NCBI RefSeq assembly: GCF_019890935.1
Contig: NZ_CP082333.1
Coordinates: forward strand, 1,080,001-1,144,000
Direction of reading: 5' to 3'
Origin: Exiguobacterium acetylicum
GTDB lineage: Bacteria > Bacillota > Bacilli > Exiguobacteriales > Exiguobacteriaceae
DNA: 64,000 nt
Made by a program: the position numbers and the translations under genes. Positions 9,320 through 16,929 of this stretch are shown one piece after another (position 1 is the stretch's first letter; every line of letters begins with the position of its first letter). The notes under the pieces are model-generated. The model was not told the DNA's origin and did no database searches. It saw only the letters and a program-made list of their open reading frames with translations.

Positions 9320-10494
9320 TGGGATTTGAACACTTACGGACAGAACTAGAAGAGATGAAACAGGCGGGCACGTTCCGCAACCTCGTAGCACTTGAGAGCG
9401 CGCAACATAACCGCGTGACGATCGATGGTAAGGAACTCATTCAACTGTCGTCGAACAACTACCTTGGACTCGCTGCACATCCGCGTCTCGCTGAACAAGC
9501 AGCGGAAGCAGCGCGCACGTTCGGTGCTGGAACAGGATCCGTTCGGACGATTGCCGGAACACTCGAGATGCACCAAGCATTCGAACGGGAACTTGCGACA
9601 TTCAAACATACGGAAGCAGCACTTGTCTTCCAGTCTGGATTCGCAACGAATTTAGGTGTCTTATCGGCACTGCTCGGTCCGGAAGACGTCGTCATCTCGG
9701 ATGAGTTGAACCACGCTTCGATCATCGATGGGATTCGTCTGACGAAAGCGAAACGCCGGATCTATAAACACGTCGACTTGGCGGATCTTGAAGCAGCCTT
9801 ACAAGAAACACAAGACGCGCGGACGCGCCTTATCGTCACGGACGGTGTCTTCTCGATGGACGGAAACATCGCACCACTTCCAGAAATCGTTGAATTAGCC
9901 GAGCGTTATGACGCACTCGTCATGGTCGATGATGCCCATGCGTCAGGTGTGCTTGGGAAAGCGGGACGCGGTACGGTCAATCACTTCGGTCTTGACGGAC
10001 GTGTTGCTCTTCAAGTTGGTACGCTCTCAAAAGCCATCGGTGTCCTCGGTGGATACGTCGCGTGTGAACAACACGTCAAAGATTATCTGATCCATAAAGG
10101 ACGTCCGTTCTTGTTCTCGACATCACATCCACCAGCAGTCGTCGAAGCGAACCGGGAAGCGCTCCGTGTCATGGAGGAAGAGACGGAACTCTTCGATCGT
10201 CTGTGGGAAAACACGGAATTCTTTAAACAAGGACTCCGTGATCTTGGATTCGACATCGGAACATCGACGACGCCGATCACACCGGTCATCGTCGGGGATG
10301 AAGCACGTTGCCATGAGTTGTCGGACCGCTTACGTCAAGAAGGTGTCTTCGCTCAAGGCATCGCCTTCCCGACGGTCGCAAAAGGAAAAGCACGTGTCCG
10401 GACGATCGTGACGGCGGAACATACGCGTGAAGATTTAACGACGGCACTTGCAGCTTTCGAAAAAGTCGGTCGTGAATTAAACTTGATCGGTTGA
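9319..10494 (+). CDS. kbl: 2-amino-3-ketobutyrate CoA ligase (glycine C-acetyltransferase)
   Basis: This PLP enzyme splits the Tdh product with CoA into glycine and acetyl-CoA. The 391-residue protein is an alpha-oxoamine synthase with SSNNYLGLAAHPRL, GTGSVRTIAGT, the VDDAHASG cofactor motif, and the PLP lysine in GTLSKAIGVLGGY. The ATG at 9319 overlaps the tdh stop and follows AAGGGGGACGAATTA. An earlier in-frame start inside tdh has no support. In B. subtilis miaB follows kbl; here that place is taken by unrelated genes. Confidence 0.97.
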   Translation: MGFEHLRTELEEMKQAGTFRNLVALESAQHNRVTIDGKELIQLSSNNYLGLAAHPRLAEQAAEAARTFGAGTGSVRTIAGTLEMHQAFERELATFKHTEAALVFQSGFATNLGVLSALLGPEDVVISDELNHASIIDGIRLTKAKRRIYKHVDLADLEAALQETQDARTRLIVTDGVFSMDGNIAPLPEIVELAERYDALVMVDDAHASGVLGKAGRGTVNHFGLDGRVALQVGTLSKAIGVLGGYVACEQHVKDYLIHKGRPFLFSTSHPPAVVEANREALRVMEEETELFDRLWENTEFFKQGLRDLGFDIGTSTTPITPVIVGDEARCHELSDRLRQEGVFAQGIAFPTVAKGKARVRTIVTAEHTREDLTTALAAFEKVGRELNLIG

Positions 10495-10526
10495 TATCGA
10501 TCACGGACGAAATGCGTCCGCATACT

Positions 10527-10559
10527 TTCAGGCAGCGGATCAGCGATCCGCTGCCTGAA
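10527..10559 (+). repeat. Perfect 15-bp hairpin downstream of kbl
   Basis: TTCAGGCAGCGGATC at 10527-10541 and its exact complement at 10545-10559 are separated by only AGC. No T tract follows directly. A second smaller hairpin, CGGACG/CGTCCG with a 5-nt loop, lies at 10504-10520. They may stabilise the tdh-kbl 3' end or act as a weak terminator. Confidence 0.7.
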
Positions 10560-10643
10560 GTGCGTCACGGGCGAAAGAATCAACGTCGACCGTTTTTACT
10601 TTTGCGAGATAGGGAATAACAGATGAGGAAAGGATGTGACCTG

Positions 10644-12257
10644 ATGAGTAAGAAAAAGAAAGGGATTTTGCTCTCATTTTTGATGCTGACGCTGCTCCTT
10701 GGGGGTTGTATTCGCATCCAATATGATGCGACGATCCATACCGATCAGAGTGTCACCTTAAAAACGACATATGCCGCAAAGGAACACCCAGTAGCGCGTT
10801 TACTGAACCTAAATCCGAATTGGAATAGTTATGTCAAACAGGCAGAAAAGAACGGCTATGCGGCGAAAACGTTCAAGACGAAGGATGACTATGAAGGGAT
10901 CCGGATGCAGAAGACATTCGCGAACTTCAAGGACATGACGTCGATCAAGGACGAATGGAAGACAGGTATCGGAGGGATTCTCATTCCACCTGATACGAAG
11001 TTCGACATGAAAAAATCGGACGGTTTTTGGTTTGATACGTATCGACTGGATACGAACATCGATCTCAGTATCGATCGTTTGAATATCAAAGGCTATCAAC
11101 CGACAGGACAGGTCAAGAAACTCGCCGATCGGTATATCCGCCAAGCCGATATTGAGATCAAGCTCCACGGTCCGAAAGTGATTGGTCTCCAAAATGGAGA
11201 AAAGATCGACTGGTCGAATTACCATGATGTGTCATGGAAATTATACGGAACGAAAGCCAACCAGCTACAGTTGATTGCGTATGTACCGAATCCGACAGGT
11301 TGGATCATTACCGGTATCGTGTTATTAATCGGTGTCGGATTATTCCTCTACTGGGTCTTTCACCGGGTCCGCCGTTTGCGCCGGCAACAGTTGAAGACGA
11401 TCAGTATCTCGCTCCTCGTCTGTTTGATCGTTGGGGGAGGCGCGTGGTGGGTGTTCGCGGAAGATACGTCAAGTGCCCCGCCACCAACGCGTCAGATCGT
11501 CACACAAGGAAAGAGTGAAATCGTACCGACGTTCCTCGTCCACGGGCTATTCGGGACGGAAAGGACGTTCGTGCCGATGATTCAAAACTTCACGAATAAA
11601 AAAGTCGCCGATGATGGTGGTCGATGTGACGTGACTCGTTCCGGAAAAGCAACCTGTAGCGTCAAACCCTCGCCGACCGGCTACCCGCTTGTCCGAATCG
11701 TCTTCGCCGATGATGAGGCAAGTCTTGCCGATCAGCAAAAGTGGTTGAATGCGGCGATTGCCGCTTACGATGCGAAACAAAAAGCGACATTTGCCGATAT
11801 TCAGCTTGTTGGGCACAGCATGGGTGGTGTCGATGTCGTCGCCTACACAGTCCAAGAGGAGATGCCGTACCACGTCCGGAAAGTCGTGACGCTCGACTCA
11901 CCGATTGCCGGCTCCGATTACGCGAAACTCGGCTTGACGCTCGCACCGCTCGGCACGAATACAAATAGTCCTGCGATACGCGATCTCGCGAAGGGTTCTC
12001 CAGCGATGAACAATCTGACCCAGCGGCTCGAGACGTGGCCACGTGACGTGCTCGTCTATTCGTTTGGTGCCAAAGGAGGCGACTTCAATCTGATTTCGTT
12101 AAATAGTTCGTTTGCACTCGAGAACTACACGGATAACATCCAGACGAAGTCCTATAAGTATGATCACTTCACGATTCATCGCCGGGAGCCGGTCTTCCGC
12201 GAAATCCGCAATTTCCTGTTTAAAGAAAATCGAGTCACGGAGGAGGAACCATCATGA
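10644..12257 (+). CDS. Membrane lipoprotein fused to alpha/beta hydrolase
   Basis: The protein (537 residues from 10644) joins two modules. Residues 1-22 are a lipoprotein signal with a KKKK start and lipobox LGGC (Cys22). Residues about 25-215 resemble the LppM/DUF3153-like lipoprotein domain. Two membrane helices follow (about 220-240 and 252-272) with the basic loop HRVRRLRRQQLK between them. Residues about 290-537 form an alpha/beta hydrolase of DUF915 type with VHGLFG, nucleophile GHSMGG (about 390-395) and a late YDHFTIH histidine. Positive-inside topology puts both large domains outside the cell. An ATG seven codons earlier is possible. It overlaps the next gene by four bases (ATGA). 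The substrate is unknown. Confidence 0.8.
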   Translation: MSKKKKGILLSFLMLTLLLGGCIRIQYDATIHTDQSVTLKTTYAAKEHPVARLLNLNPNWNSYVKQAEKNGYAAKTFKTKDDYEGIRMQKTFANFKDMTSIKDEWKTGIGGILIPPDTKFDMKKSDGFWFDTYRLDTNIDLSIDRLNIKGYQPTGQVKKLADRYIRQADIEIKLHGPKVIGLQNGEKIDWSNYHDVSWKLYGTKANQLQLIAYVPNPTGWIITGIVLLIGVGLFLYWVFHRVRRLRRQQLKTISISLLVCLIVGGGAWWVFAEDTSSAPPPTRQIVTQGKSEIVPTFLVHGLFGTERTFVPMIQNFTNKKVADDGGRCDVTRSGKATCSVKPSPTGYPLVRIVFADDEASLADQQKWLNAAIAAYDAKQKATFADIQLVGHSMGGVDVVAYTVQEEMPYHVRKVVTLDSPIAGSDYAKLGLTLAPLGTNTNSPAIRDLAKGSPAMNNLTQRLETWPRDVLVYSFGAKGGDFNLISLNSSFALENYTDNIQTKSYKYDHFTIHRREPVFREIRNFLFKENRVTEEEPS

Positions 12258-13708
12258 AACAGGTCGTCATCGTCGGCGGAGGAATTGCCGGTCTAACGGC
12301 TGCGGCATTGATCGCACAAGAAGGACATGCTGTCACGGTACTTGAAGGAAGCCGTGAATGGGGAGGATCAGCCGGGAAGTTCACGCGCCGGGACTTGACG
12401 TATCCCGTTGGAGCGACCCTTGGGATGGGATTTGAACCAGGTGGCATTCATGCCCGTGTGCTCGATCATCTCGGAGTGACGCACCAAGTCGAGCCACTCG
12501 ACGTCGTCATGACGATTCGCATCGAAGGACGATTGATTCATTATTATCAACATCGTGATGCGTTTCTAACCGAATTGACCTCACATTTTCCGGAGCAGGC
12601 ATCGTCGATTCGGGCATTCTTTGCTGAAATCGAGCAGATACACGAGGCAATTCGTCCACTGATGGCAGAACTGCCGGCATTGCCACTTCAAGATTTAGCC
12701 GACGTCCGGAGGTTAGTTCGTCACACGAAAAGTGTCGTCCTCTTACCATATTTTCCGCTGACGATTGGTCATCTGTTACGCAAACATCGACTAGCGGATA
12801 CGTTGTTCGCACAAGTGATCGACGGGATCCTACTCGACAGCATGCAGACAGGGCAGGAAGCATCAGCTTTGCTAGGGGCAGTCGCCTTATCGATATATCA
12901 TGAAGGTGCCTATTATGTTCCAGGTGGATTATACCGGCTGGCTGAGCAATTGAAAGAGACAGCCGAGGCGAGCGGGGCGACCTGTCTCCTTGGGCGAAAA
13001 GTCACGTCGATTCGTAAGACACCGGATGGATTTTTGATCGAAGACCGACGCGGGCGCTTGACGCTTGCTGATGCTGTCATCTGTGCGGTTCCGCTTGAAG
13101 GCATCCGGGAAGTCGTCAGCGCGGATATGCGACGAACGCTACGACGGACGTACCAGCGACAGGAAAAGCTACAGCAATGGGCGACCTTTACGTATTATGC
13201 GGCGATACCGGAGTCGATCATTTTGTCTGACGAAGCATTCCGGCAAGTCCATGACCCGTCCCTACCTTCAGGTCATGCCTTCATCTCTCTCTCTCGTCCG
13301 GATGACCGGTTACGTGCACCAGCCGGTCAGCGGACGCTGACGATGTCATGTCATGTTCCAATTGGTACGTTTGATAAGACGGACCGGAAACGCTACGACG
13401 AACAAGTCGAGACGATGTCGGCAATCTTCGAAGCCATTCTTGAACAACAGTTTCCGGGTTTCAGTCAACAGGCAATCGAACGCCATCCGGGTGGACCCGG
13501 TGCGTGGGTTCGCTATACGTTCCGTCCGGACGGTGGAGTCGGGGGATATCCGCAACGTCCGAGTACGAGTCTCTTGTTCGCAGCACCGTTTCGAACAGGC
13601 ATCGATCACTTCTTTGCGATCGGCGACACGATCTTTCCGGGTGCCGGGACGATCGGGGCGACGACGTCTGCGATTCATGCCGCCCGACAGTTTGATGTCA
13701 GATTATGA
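12254..13708 (+). CDS. CrtI/CrtN-type FAD-dependent oxidoreductase
   Basis: The 484-residue protein starts with the FAD dinucleotide-binding motif VVIVGGGIAGLTAAALI, followed by LEGSREWGGSAGKF. It ends with the flavin-binding signature FFAIGDTIFPGAGTIGATTSAIHAARQ, as in phytoene/diapophytoene desaturases and carotenoid isomerases. Exiguobacterium species are orange from C30 carotenoids, but no other carotenoid gene is near, so the true substrate is open; it could be another NAD(P)/FAD amine or lipid oxidoreductase. Its ATG overlaps the stop of the lipoprotein-hydrolase gene, so the two are probably one operon. A terminator follows. Confidence 0.8.
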   Translation: MKQVVIVGGGIAGLTAAALIAQEGHAVTVLEGSREWGGSAGKFTRRDLTYPVGATLGMGFEPGGIHARVLDHLGVTHQVEPLDVVMTIRIEGRLIHYYQHRDAFLTELTSHFPEQASSIRAFFAEIEQIHEAIRPLMAELPALPLQDLADVRRLVRHTKSVVLLPYFPLTIGHLLRKHRLADTLFAQVIDGILLDSMQTGQEASALLGAVALSIYHEGAYYVPGGLYRLAEQLKETAEASGATCLLGRKVTSIRKTPDGFLIEDRRGRLTLADAVICAVPLEGIREVVSADMRRTLRRTYQRQEKLQQWATFTYYAAIPESIILSDEAFRQVHDPSLPSGHAFISLSRPDDRLRAPAGQRTLTMSCHVPIGTFDKTDRKRYDEQVETMSAIFEAILEQQFPGFSQQAIERHPGGPGAWVRYTFRPDGGVGGYPQRPSTSLLFAAPFRTGIDHFFAIGDTIFPGAGTIGATTSAIHAARQFDVRL

Positions 13709-13732
13709 GAAATCATCGTAAAATGATGAAAG

Positions 13733-13756
13733 AAGCGACGCATCTGTCGCTTTTTT
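13733..13756 (+). terminator. Intrinsic terminator
   Basis: AAGCGAC and GTCGCTT arms around a 6-nt loop, with a T run, 24 bp after the CrtI-type gene. Confidence 0.85.
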
Positions 13757-13832
13757 CACATTTGAGGATTATGATGAGGAAGAGTCGGGAACATGATATC
13801 CATGAACAGAAAGAGAGAAGGAGTGAAGAACC

Positions 13833-14120
13833 ATGGAGACATTCGAGCAAAAATGTCAGTCGTTCATTCAGGAACGACGACCTGAAGTCGGTCCGATTCA
13901 ATTCGAGTCGGCGCGTACGTTTCTCAATGCACGCGGTTTAAGCGTTTACGAACGGATTTATCAAGGGAAAGAGGAAGTCCGATTAGCGTTCGTCGAGCAG
14001 ACGAATGGTCAACAACTCGTGTCATTAATGGAAAATACATTCGGCAATGGACTGGTCTATTTTGTCTCAACGGCAACCGCGACATGGGATGGCGACCGTT
14101 TTGGTGAATACACGTTTTAA
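13833..14120 (+). CDS. Small hypothetical protein
   Basis: A 95-residue soluble protein that I do not recognise. It has no signal peptide or membrane helix, and is mixed in charge with an aromatic-rich C-terminal half (GLVYFVSTATATWDGDRFGEYTF region). The ATG is well placed after GAGAAGGAGTGAAGAACC, and terminators lie on both sides (13733-13756 and 14130-14157), so it is a real single-gene unit. Gene reality is well supported; function is not. Confidence 0.75.
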   Translation: METFEQKCQSFIQERRPEVGPIQFESARTFLNARGLSVYERIYQGKEEVRLAFVEQTNGQQLVSLMENTFGNGLVYFVSTATATWDGDRFGEYTF

Positions 14121-14129
14121 GTACATAGG

Positions 14130-14157
14130 GAGTCCCAGTCGATGACTGGGGCTCTTT
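14130..14157 (+). terminator. Intrinsic terminator
   Basis: An 11-bp stem GAGTCCCAGTC/GACTGGGGCTC with one G-U pair, a 3-nt loop and a short T run, just after the small hypothetical gene. Confidence 0.8.
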
Positions 14158-14225
14158 CGTGTCGAAACCTAATCCTTGTCCCTTTCGTAAGGTAGATAAG
14201 TGACTCAGTTGAAGGAGGAAACGAT

Positions 14226-15494
14226 GTGTCATCACTTGAACAACCTAAAACATCGACACGGCGGCTTGCGACCGTCTCGTTGATTTTCATGGCGGTCGGA
14301 TTCGTCGTCTCATTACCATTTAAAGAAAATGCGTGGGTCTTTTGGCTTCAGAGTGGTTTTGAAGCCGGACTCGTCGGTGGGATTGCCGACTGGTTCGCAA
14401 TCACGGCGTTGTTCCGCCATCCGCTTGGCTTAAAGATTCCCCATACGAACCTGTTGCCGAAAAATCGGGAACGGGTCATCGAATCAATCGTTCATATGCT
14501 TGAGACGGACTTGCTTAATAAAGAGAGTATCGTCGCGAAACTCCAACACATGACGCTCGCAGATCGTGTCATCAAAATCTTACGTTCGATTCTCGTTCTG
14601 CCTGCATTTCGAGCGACCGTCACCGAGCTGTTGATTGGTTTAATACGGAAACTACCAAAAGAAGCGATTCTTGAGTTTGCCAATACACGGGTGACAGAGA
14701 CGATCAAAGCGTATCCGTCTAAACGTCTGGCTGTCCGAGCGATGCAATTGAACGAGGAACGTCGCCTCGACGAGTGGCTGATGGACCAGTTACTCGATTA
14801 TGGGCAACGTCTGCTCGAAGACCCCGTCATTCGCGATCAGATTGGGCGCCTTGCCTATACGGCGATGATCGATCAAGAAAAGAATACGTTCTTGCGGGTG
14901 ACGGCGCGAACCGTCCAAAAAGTCTATTCAGAAGAGAAACTCAGTCTGGTCATTCAAGGTGTCTTGCTGACGGTCATTCAAGATATGCGACAAGTCCATC
15001 ACCCGAATCGTTTAGCGATTCTTGATCATCTGCGTCGAAATCTGGCACAGTTGTCGATTGATGAAGAGCGTCTAGCGAAAATCGATGCTTGGAAGGCAAG
15101 CGAAGTCGACCGGTTTGACTTCGTTCCGGTCATTGAACGCGCGTATGATGCTGGTCTGATCGAACTCGAACGCTACTTGACGTCAGATGCCTTTTGGACG
15201 GAACGGGCGATGCCGATGCTTTCGCGCGCTTTGGACGACTGGGAACAGCATCCGACGTTCAAGGATAGCAGTGATCAATGGATGAAGGAGCAACTCGTTC
15301 GTTTCGTCGAACAAAATCACCAAAAAATCGGTGGACTCGTCCGCGAGAACTTAAACCGGTTCGATACGGAGACACTGATTCATATGATTGAGGATAAGGT
15401 CGGCAGTGACTTACAATGGATTCGGGTCAACGGAGCATTGTGTGGATTCATCATCGGTTTGATTCTCGGTGCGATCAAGGTGTTCGTCGGATGA
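14226..15494 (+). CDS. DUF445 family membrane protein
   Basis: The 422-residue protein matches the DUF445 (YheB/YjiN-like) pattern. It has an N-terminal helix (about 15-35), the conserved stretch GFEAGLVGGIADWFAITALFRHPLG, KIPHTNLLPKNRERV, a long helical middle, and a C-terminal helix GFIIGLILGAIKVFVG. The start is GTG at 14226, which fits GAAGGAGGAAACGAT; the overlapping ATG at 14224 is out of frame. The biochemical role of the family is not established. It overlaps alkA by four bases. Confidence 0.85.
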   Translation: MSSLEQPKTSTRRLATVSLIFMAVGFVVSLPFKENAWVFWLQSGFEAGLVGGIADWFAITALFRHPLGLKIPHTNLLPKNRERVIESIVHMLETDLLNKESIVAKLQHMTLADRVIKILRSILVLPAFRATVTELLIGLIRKLPKEAILEFANTRVTETIKAYPSKRLAVRAMQLNEERRLDEWLMDQLLDYGQRLLEDPVIRDQIGRLAYTAMIDQEKNTFLRVTARTVQKVYSEEKLSLVIQGVLLTVIQDMRQVHHPNRLAILDHLRRNLAQLSIDEERLAKIDAWKASEVDRFDFVPVIERAYDAGLIELERYLTSDAFWTERAMPMLSRALDDWEQHPTFKDSSDQWMKEQLVRFVEQNHQKIGGLVRENLNRFDTETLIHMIEDKVGSDLQWIRVNGALCGFIIGLILGAIKVFVG

Positions 15495-16318
15495 GCCGGT
15501 GGACATATGATGTGACGTTGTCGGAAGCATTGGATTTTAAAGGGATCGTGTCTCGTTTGACGGAAGACCCGTTACAAATCGAACAGGATGGGCGACTCGT
15601 CGTTCCAGTCTTCGTCAACGATCAGGCGTACATCACGACGATGGAAGCCATCGACGGTTACACGTTACGGATTGACGGTTCAGGACCGCAAACAGCAGTG
15701 TTGACGCAACTCAATCGGCGCTTTCGACTCAATGAGCCGAATCCTGCGCAGCGTCTCAAGGCGACGTCGTTACATGCGATCGTCGAACGATTCGGTGACG
15801 AACGACTCGTGCTTGATCATTCACCGTTCACGGCCTTGATTCGCTCGATCATTCATCAACAAATCAATCTGTCGTTTGCGCATACGTTGACGGAACGTGT
15901 CTTTCGAACATTCGGAACGGTCAAGGACGGAATCATTCTTCCGCCGACACCGCGTCAATTAGCGGCAGCGCGTCGCGAGGACTTGCTTGCTCTGCAACTT
16001 TCAGGACGTAAAGTCGATTATCTGCTTGGCGTAGCGACAGCAACGATTGATTATGATGCATTGATGTCAGCCGACGATGCAGAAATCGCTGAGACGTTGA
16101 TTGCACTGAAAGGCGTCGGACCATGGACGGTCCAAAATGTCCTGATGTTCGGATACGGTCGTCCAGATTTGTTTCCGGCATCAGACATTGGGATATTACG
16201 GGCTTTCGAACGGTTGCTCGGTTACCGACCGACGGTGGAAGAAGCGACGCGACTGGCAGAGGAATTTGCCCCTGTCCGCAGTCACGCCGCCTATCTATTA
16301 TGGCGTTCGATTGAATAA
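15491..16318 (+). CDS. alkA: DNA-3-methyladenine glycosylase II (AlkA family)
   Basis: This base-excision glycosylase removes alkylated purines. The 275-residue protein has the helix-hairpin-helix motif LKGVGPWTVQNVLMFGYG and the catalytic aspartate in PASDIGI (about Asp232), with SIIHQQINLSFA earlier. The ATG at 15491 overlaps the DUF445 stop as ATGA and follows AAGGTG, so it is translationally coupled. The frame is open further upstream, but that is a shadow of the neighbour. No Ada regulator or AlkB is adjacent. Confidence 0.92.
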   Translation: MSRWTYDVTLSEALDFKGIVSRLTEDPLQIEQDGRLVVPVFVNDQAYITTMEAIDGYTLRIDGSGPQTAVLTQLNRRFRLNEPNPAQRLKATSLHAIVERFGDERLVLDHSPFTALIRSIIHQQINLSFAHTLTERVFRTFGTVKDGIILPPTPRQLAAARREDLLALQLSGRKVDYLLGVATATIDYDALMSADDAEIAETLIALKGVGPWTVQNVLMFGYGRPDLFPASDIGILRAFERLLGYRPTVEEATRLAEEFAPVRSHAAYLLWRSIE

Positions 16319-16328
16319 GGAACTATTC

Positions 16329-16357
16329 TTGTCACTCTATCGCGAGAACGGTATAAT
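16329..16357 (+). promoter_or_regulatory. Sigma-A promoter of ricA
   Basis: TTGTCA at 16329-16334 and TATAAT at 16352-16357 are 17 bp apart. The leader of about 66 nt contains a perfect hairpin GAACGA-GGAA-TCGTTC with a GNRA loop. Confidence 0.85.
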
Positions 16358-16429
16358 GAATGCGACAGAACGAGGAATCGTTCAGAATGCTAAGGGAAGC
16401 GACGTGTTCGCTAACGATAGAGGGGACGA

Positions 16430-16867
16430 ATGTGGATGTATACAGATGAACAAATCATCGAAAAAGCCAATGAAATCGCCAAAATGATTTCAGAAACACC
16501 GGAAGTAGAACGATTTAAAGCGGCAGAAGCCAACATTAATGGAAATGAAAAAGTCCAAAAGATGATGAAACAAATCAAGTTCCTTCAAAAAGAGGCAGTC
16601 AACTGCCAACATTACGGCAAAACAGAAGCACTCGCACGTGTCGAAGCGAAGCTCGATAAATTGTTCACTGAGCTCGATGAGATGCCTGTCGTCCAACAGT
16701 TCCAAGAAACACAAGAAGAAGTCAACGGACTTCTCCAATACATCACGGTGACGATCTCGAACGGGATTACGGATCAAATCATCGAAGCGACGGACGGAGA
16801 TGTTCTCGCTGGTAAGACAGGTAGCGGCATGGAAGCAGAAAACAAAAGCGGCGGTTGCGGCTACTAA
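16430..16867 (+). CDS. ricA: RicA (YmcA), RNase Y regulator
   Basis: RicA joins RicF (YlbF) and RicT (YaaT) in an iron-sulfur containing complex that steers RNase Y cleavage, competence and biofilm genes. The 145-residue helical protein has AKMISETPEVERFKAAEA, the QKEAVNCQHY stretch and a Cys near its C-terminus (GGCGY), as in B. subtilis YmcA. The start may be 16430 or the ATG at 16436; GAGGGG lies 4 nt from the first and 10 nt from the second. It has its own promoter and terminator. In B. subtilis miaB precedes and cotE follows; both are absent here. Confidence 0.92.
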   Translation: MWMYTDEQIIEKANEIAKMISETPEVERFKAAEANINGNEKVQKMMKQIKFLQKEAVNCQHYGKTEALARVEAKLDKLFTELDEMPVVQQFQETQEEVNGLLQYITVTISNGITDQIIEATDGDVLAGKTGSGMEAENKSGGCGY

Positions 16868-16882
16868 TCACGAAATGAACGA

Positions 16883-16910
16883 AAAGCCGACGGACATCCG
16901 TCGGCTTTTT
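16883..16910 (+). terminator. Terminator between ricA and mutS
   Basis: A perfect 12-bp stem AAAGCCGACGGA/TCCGTCGGCTTT with a 2-nt gap (effectively a tetraloop) ends in T residues. mutS starts 20 bp later, so read-through or an internal promoter must feed it. Confidence 0.85.
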
Positions 16911-16929
16911 CTACGAATGAGGTGGAAGA

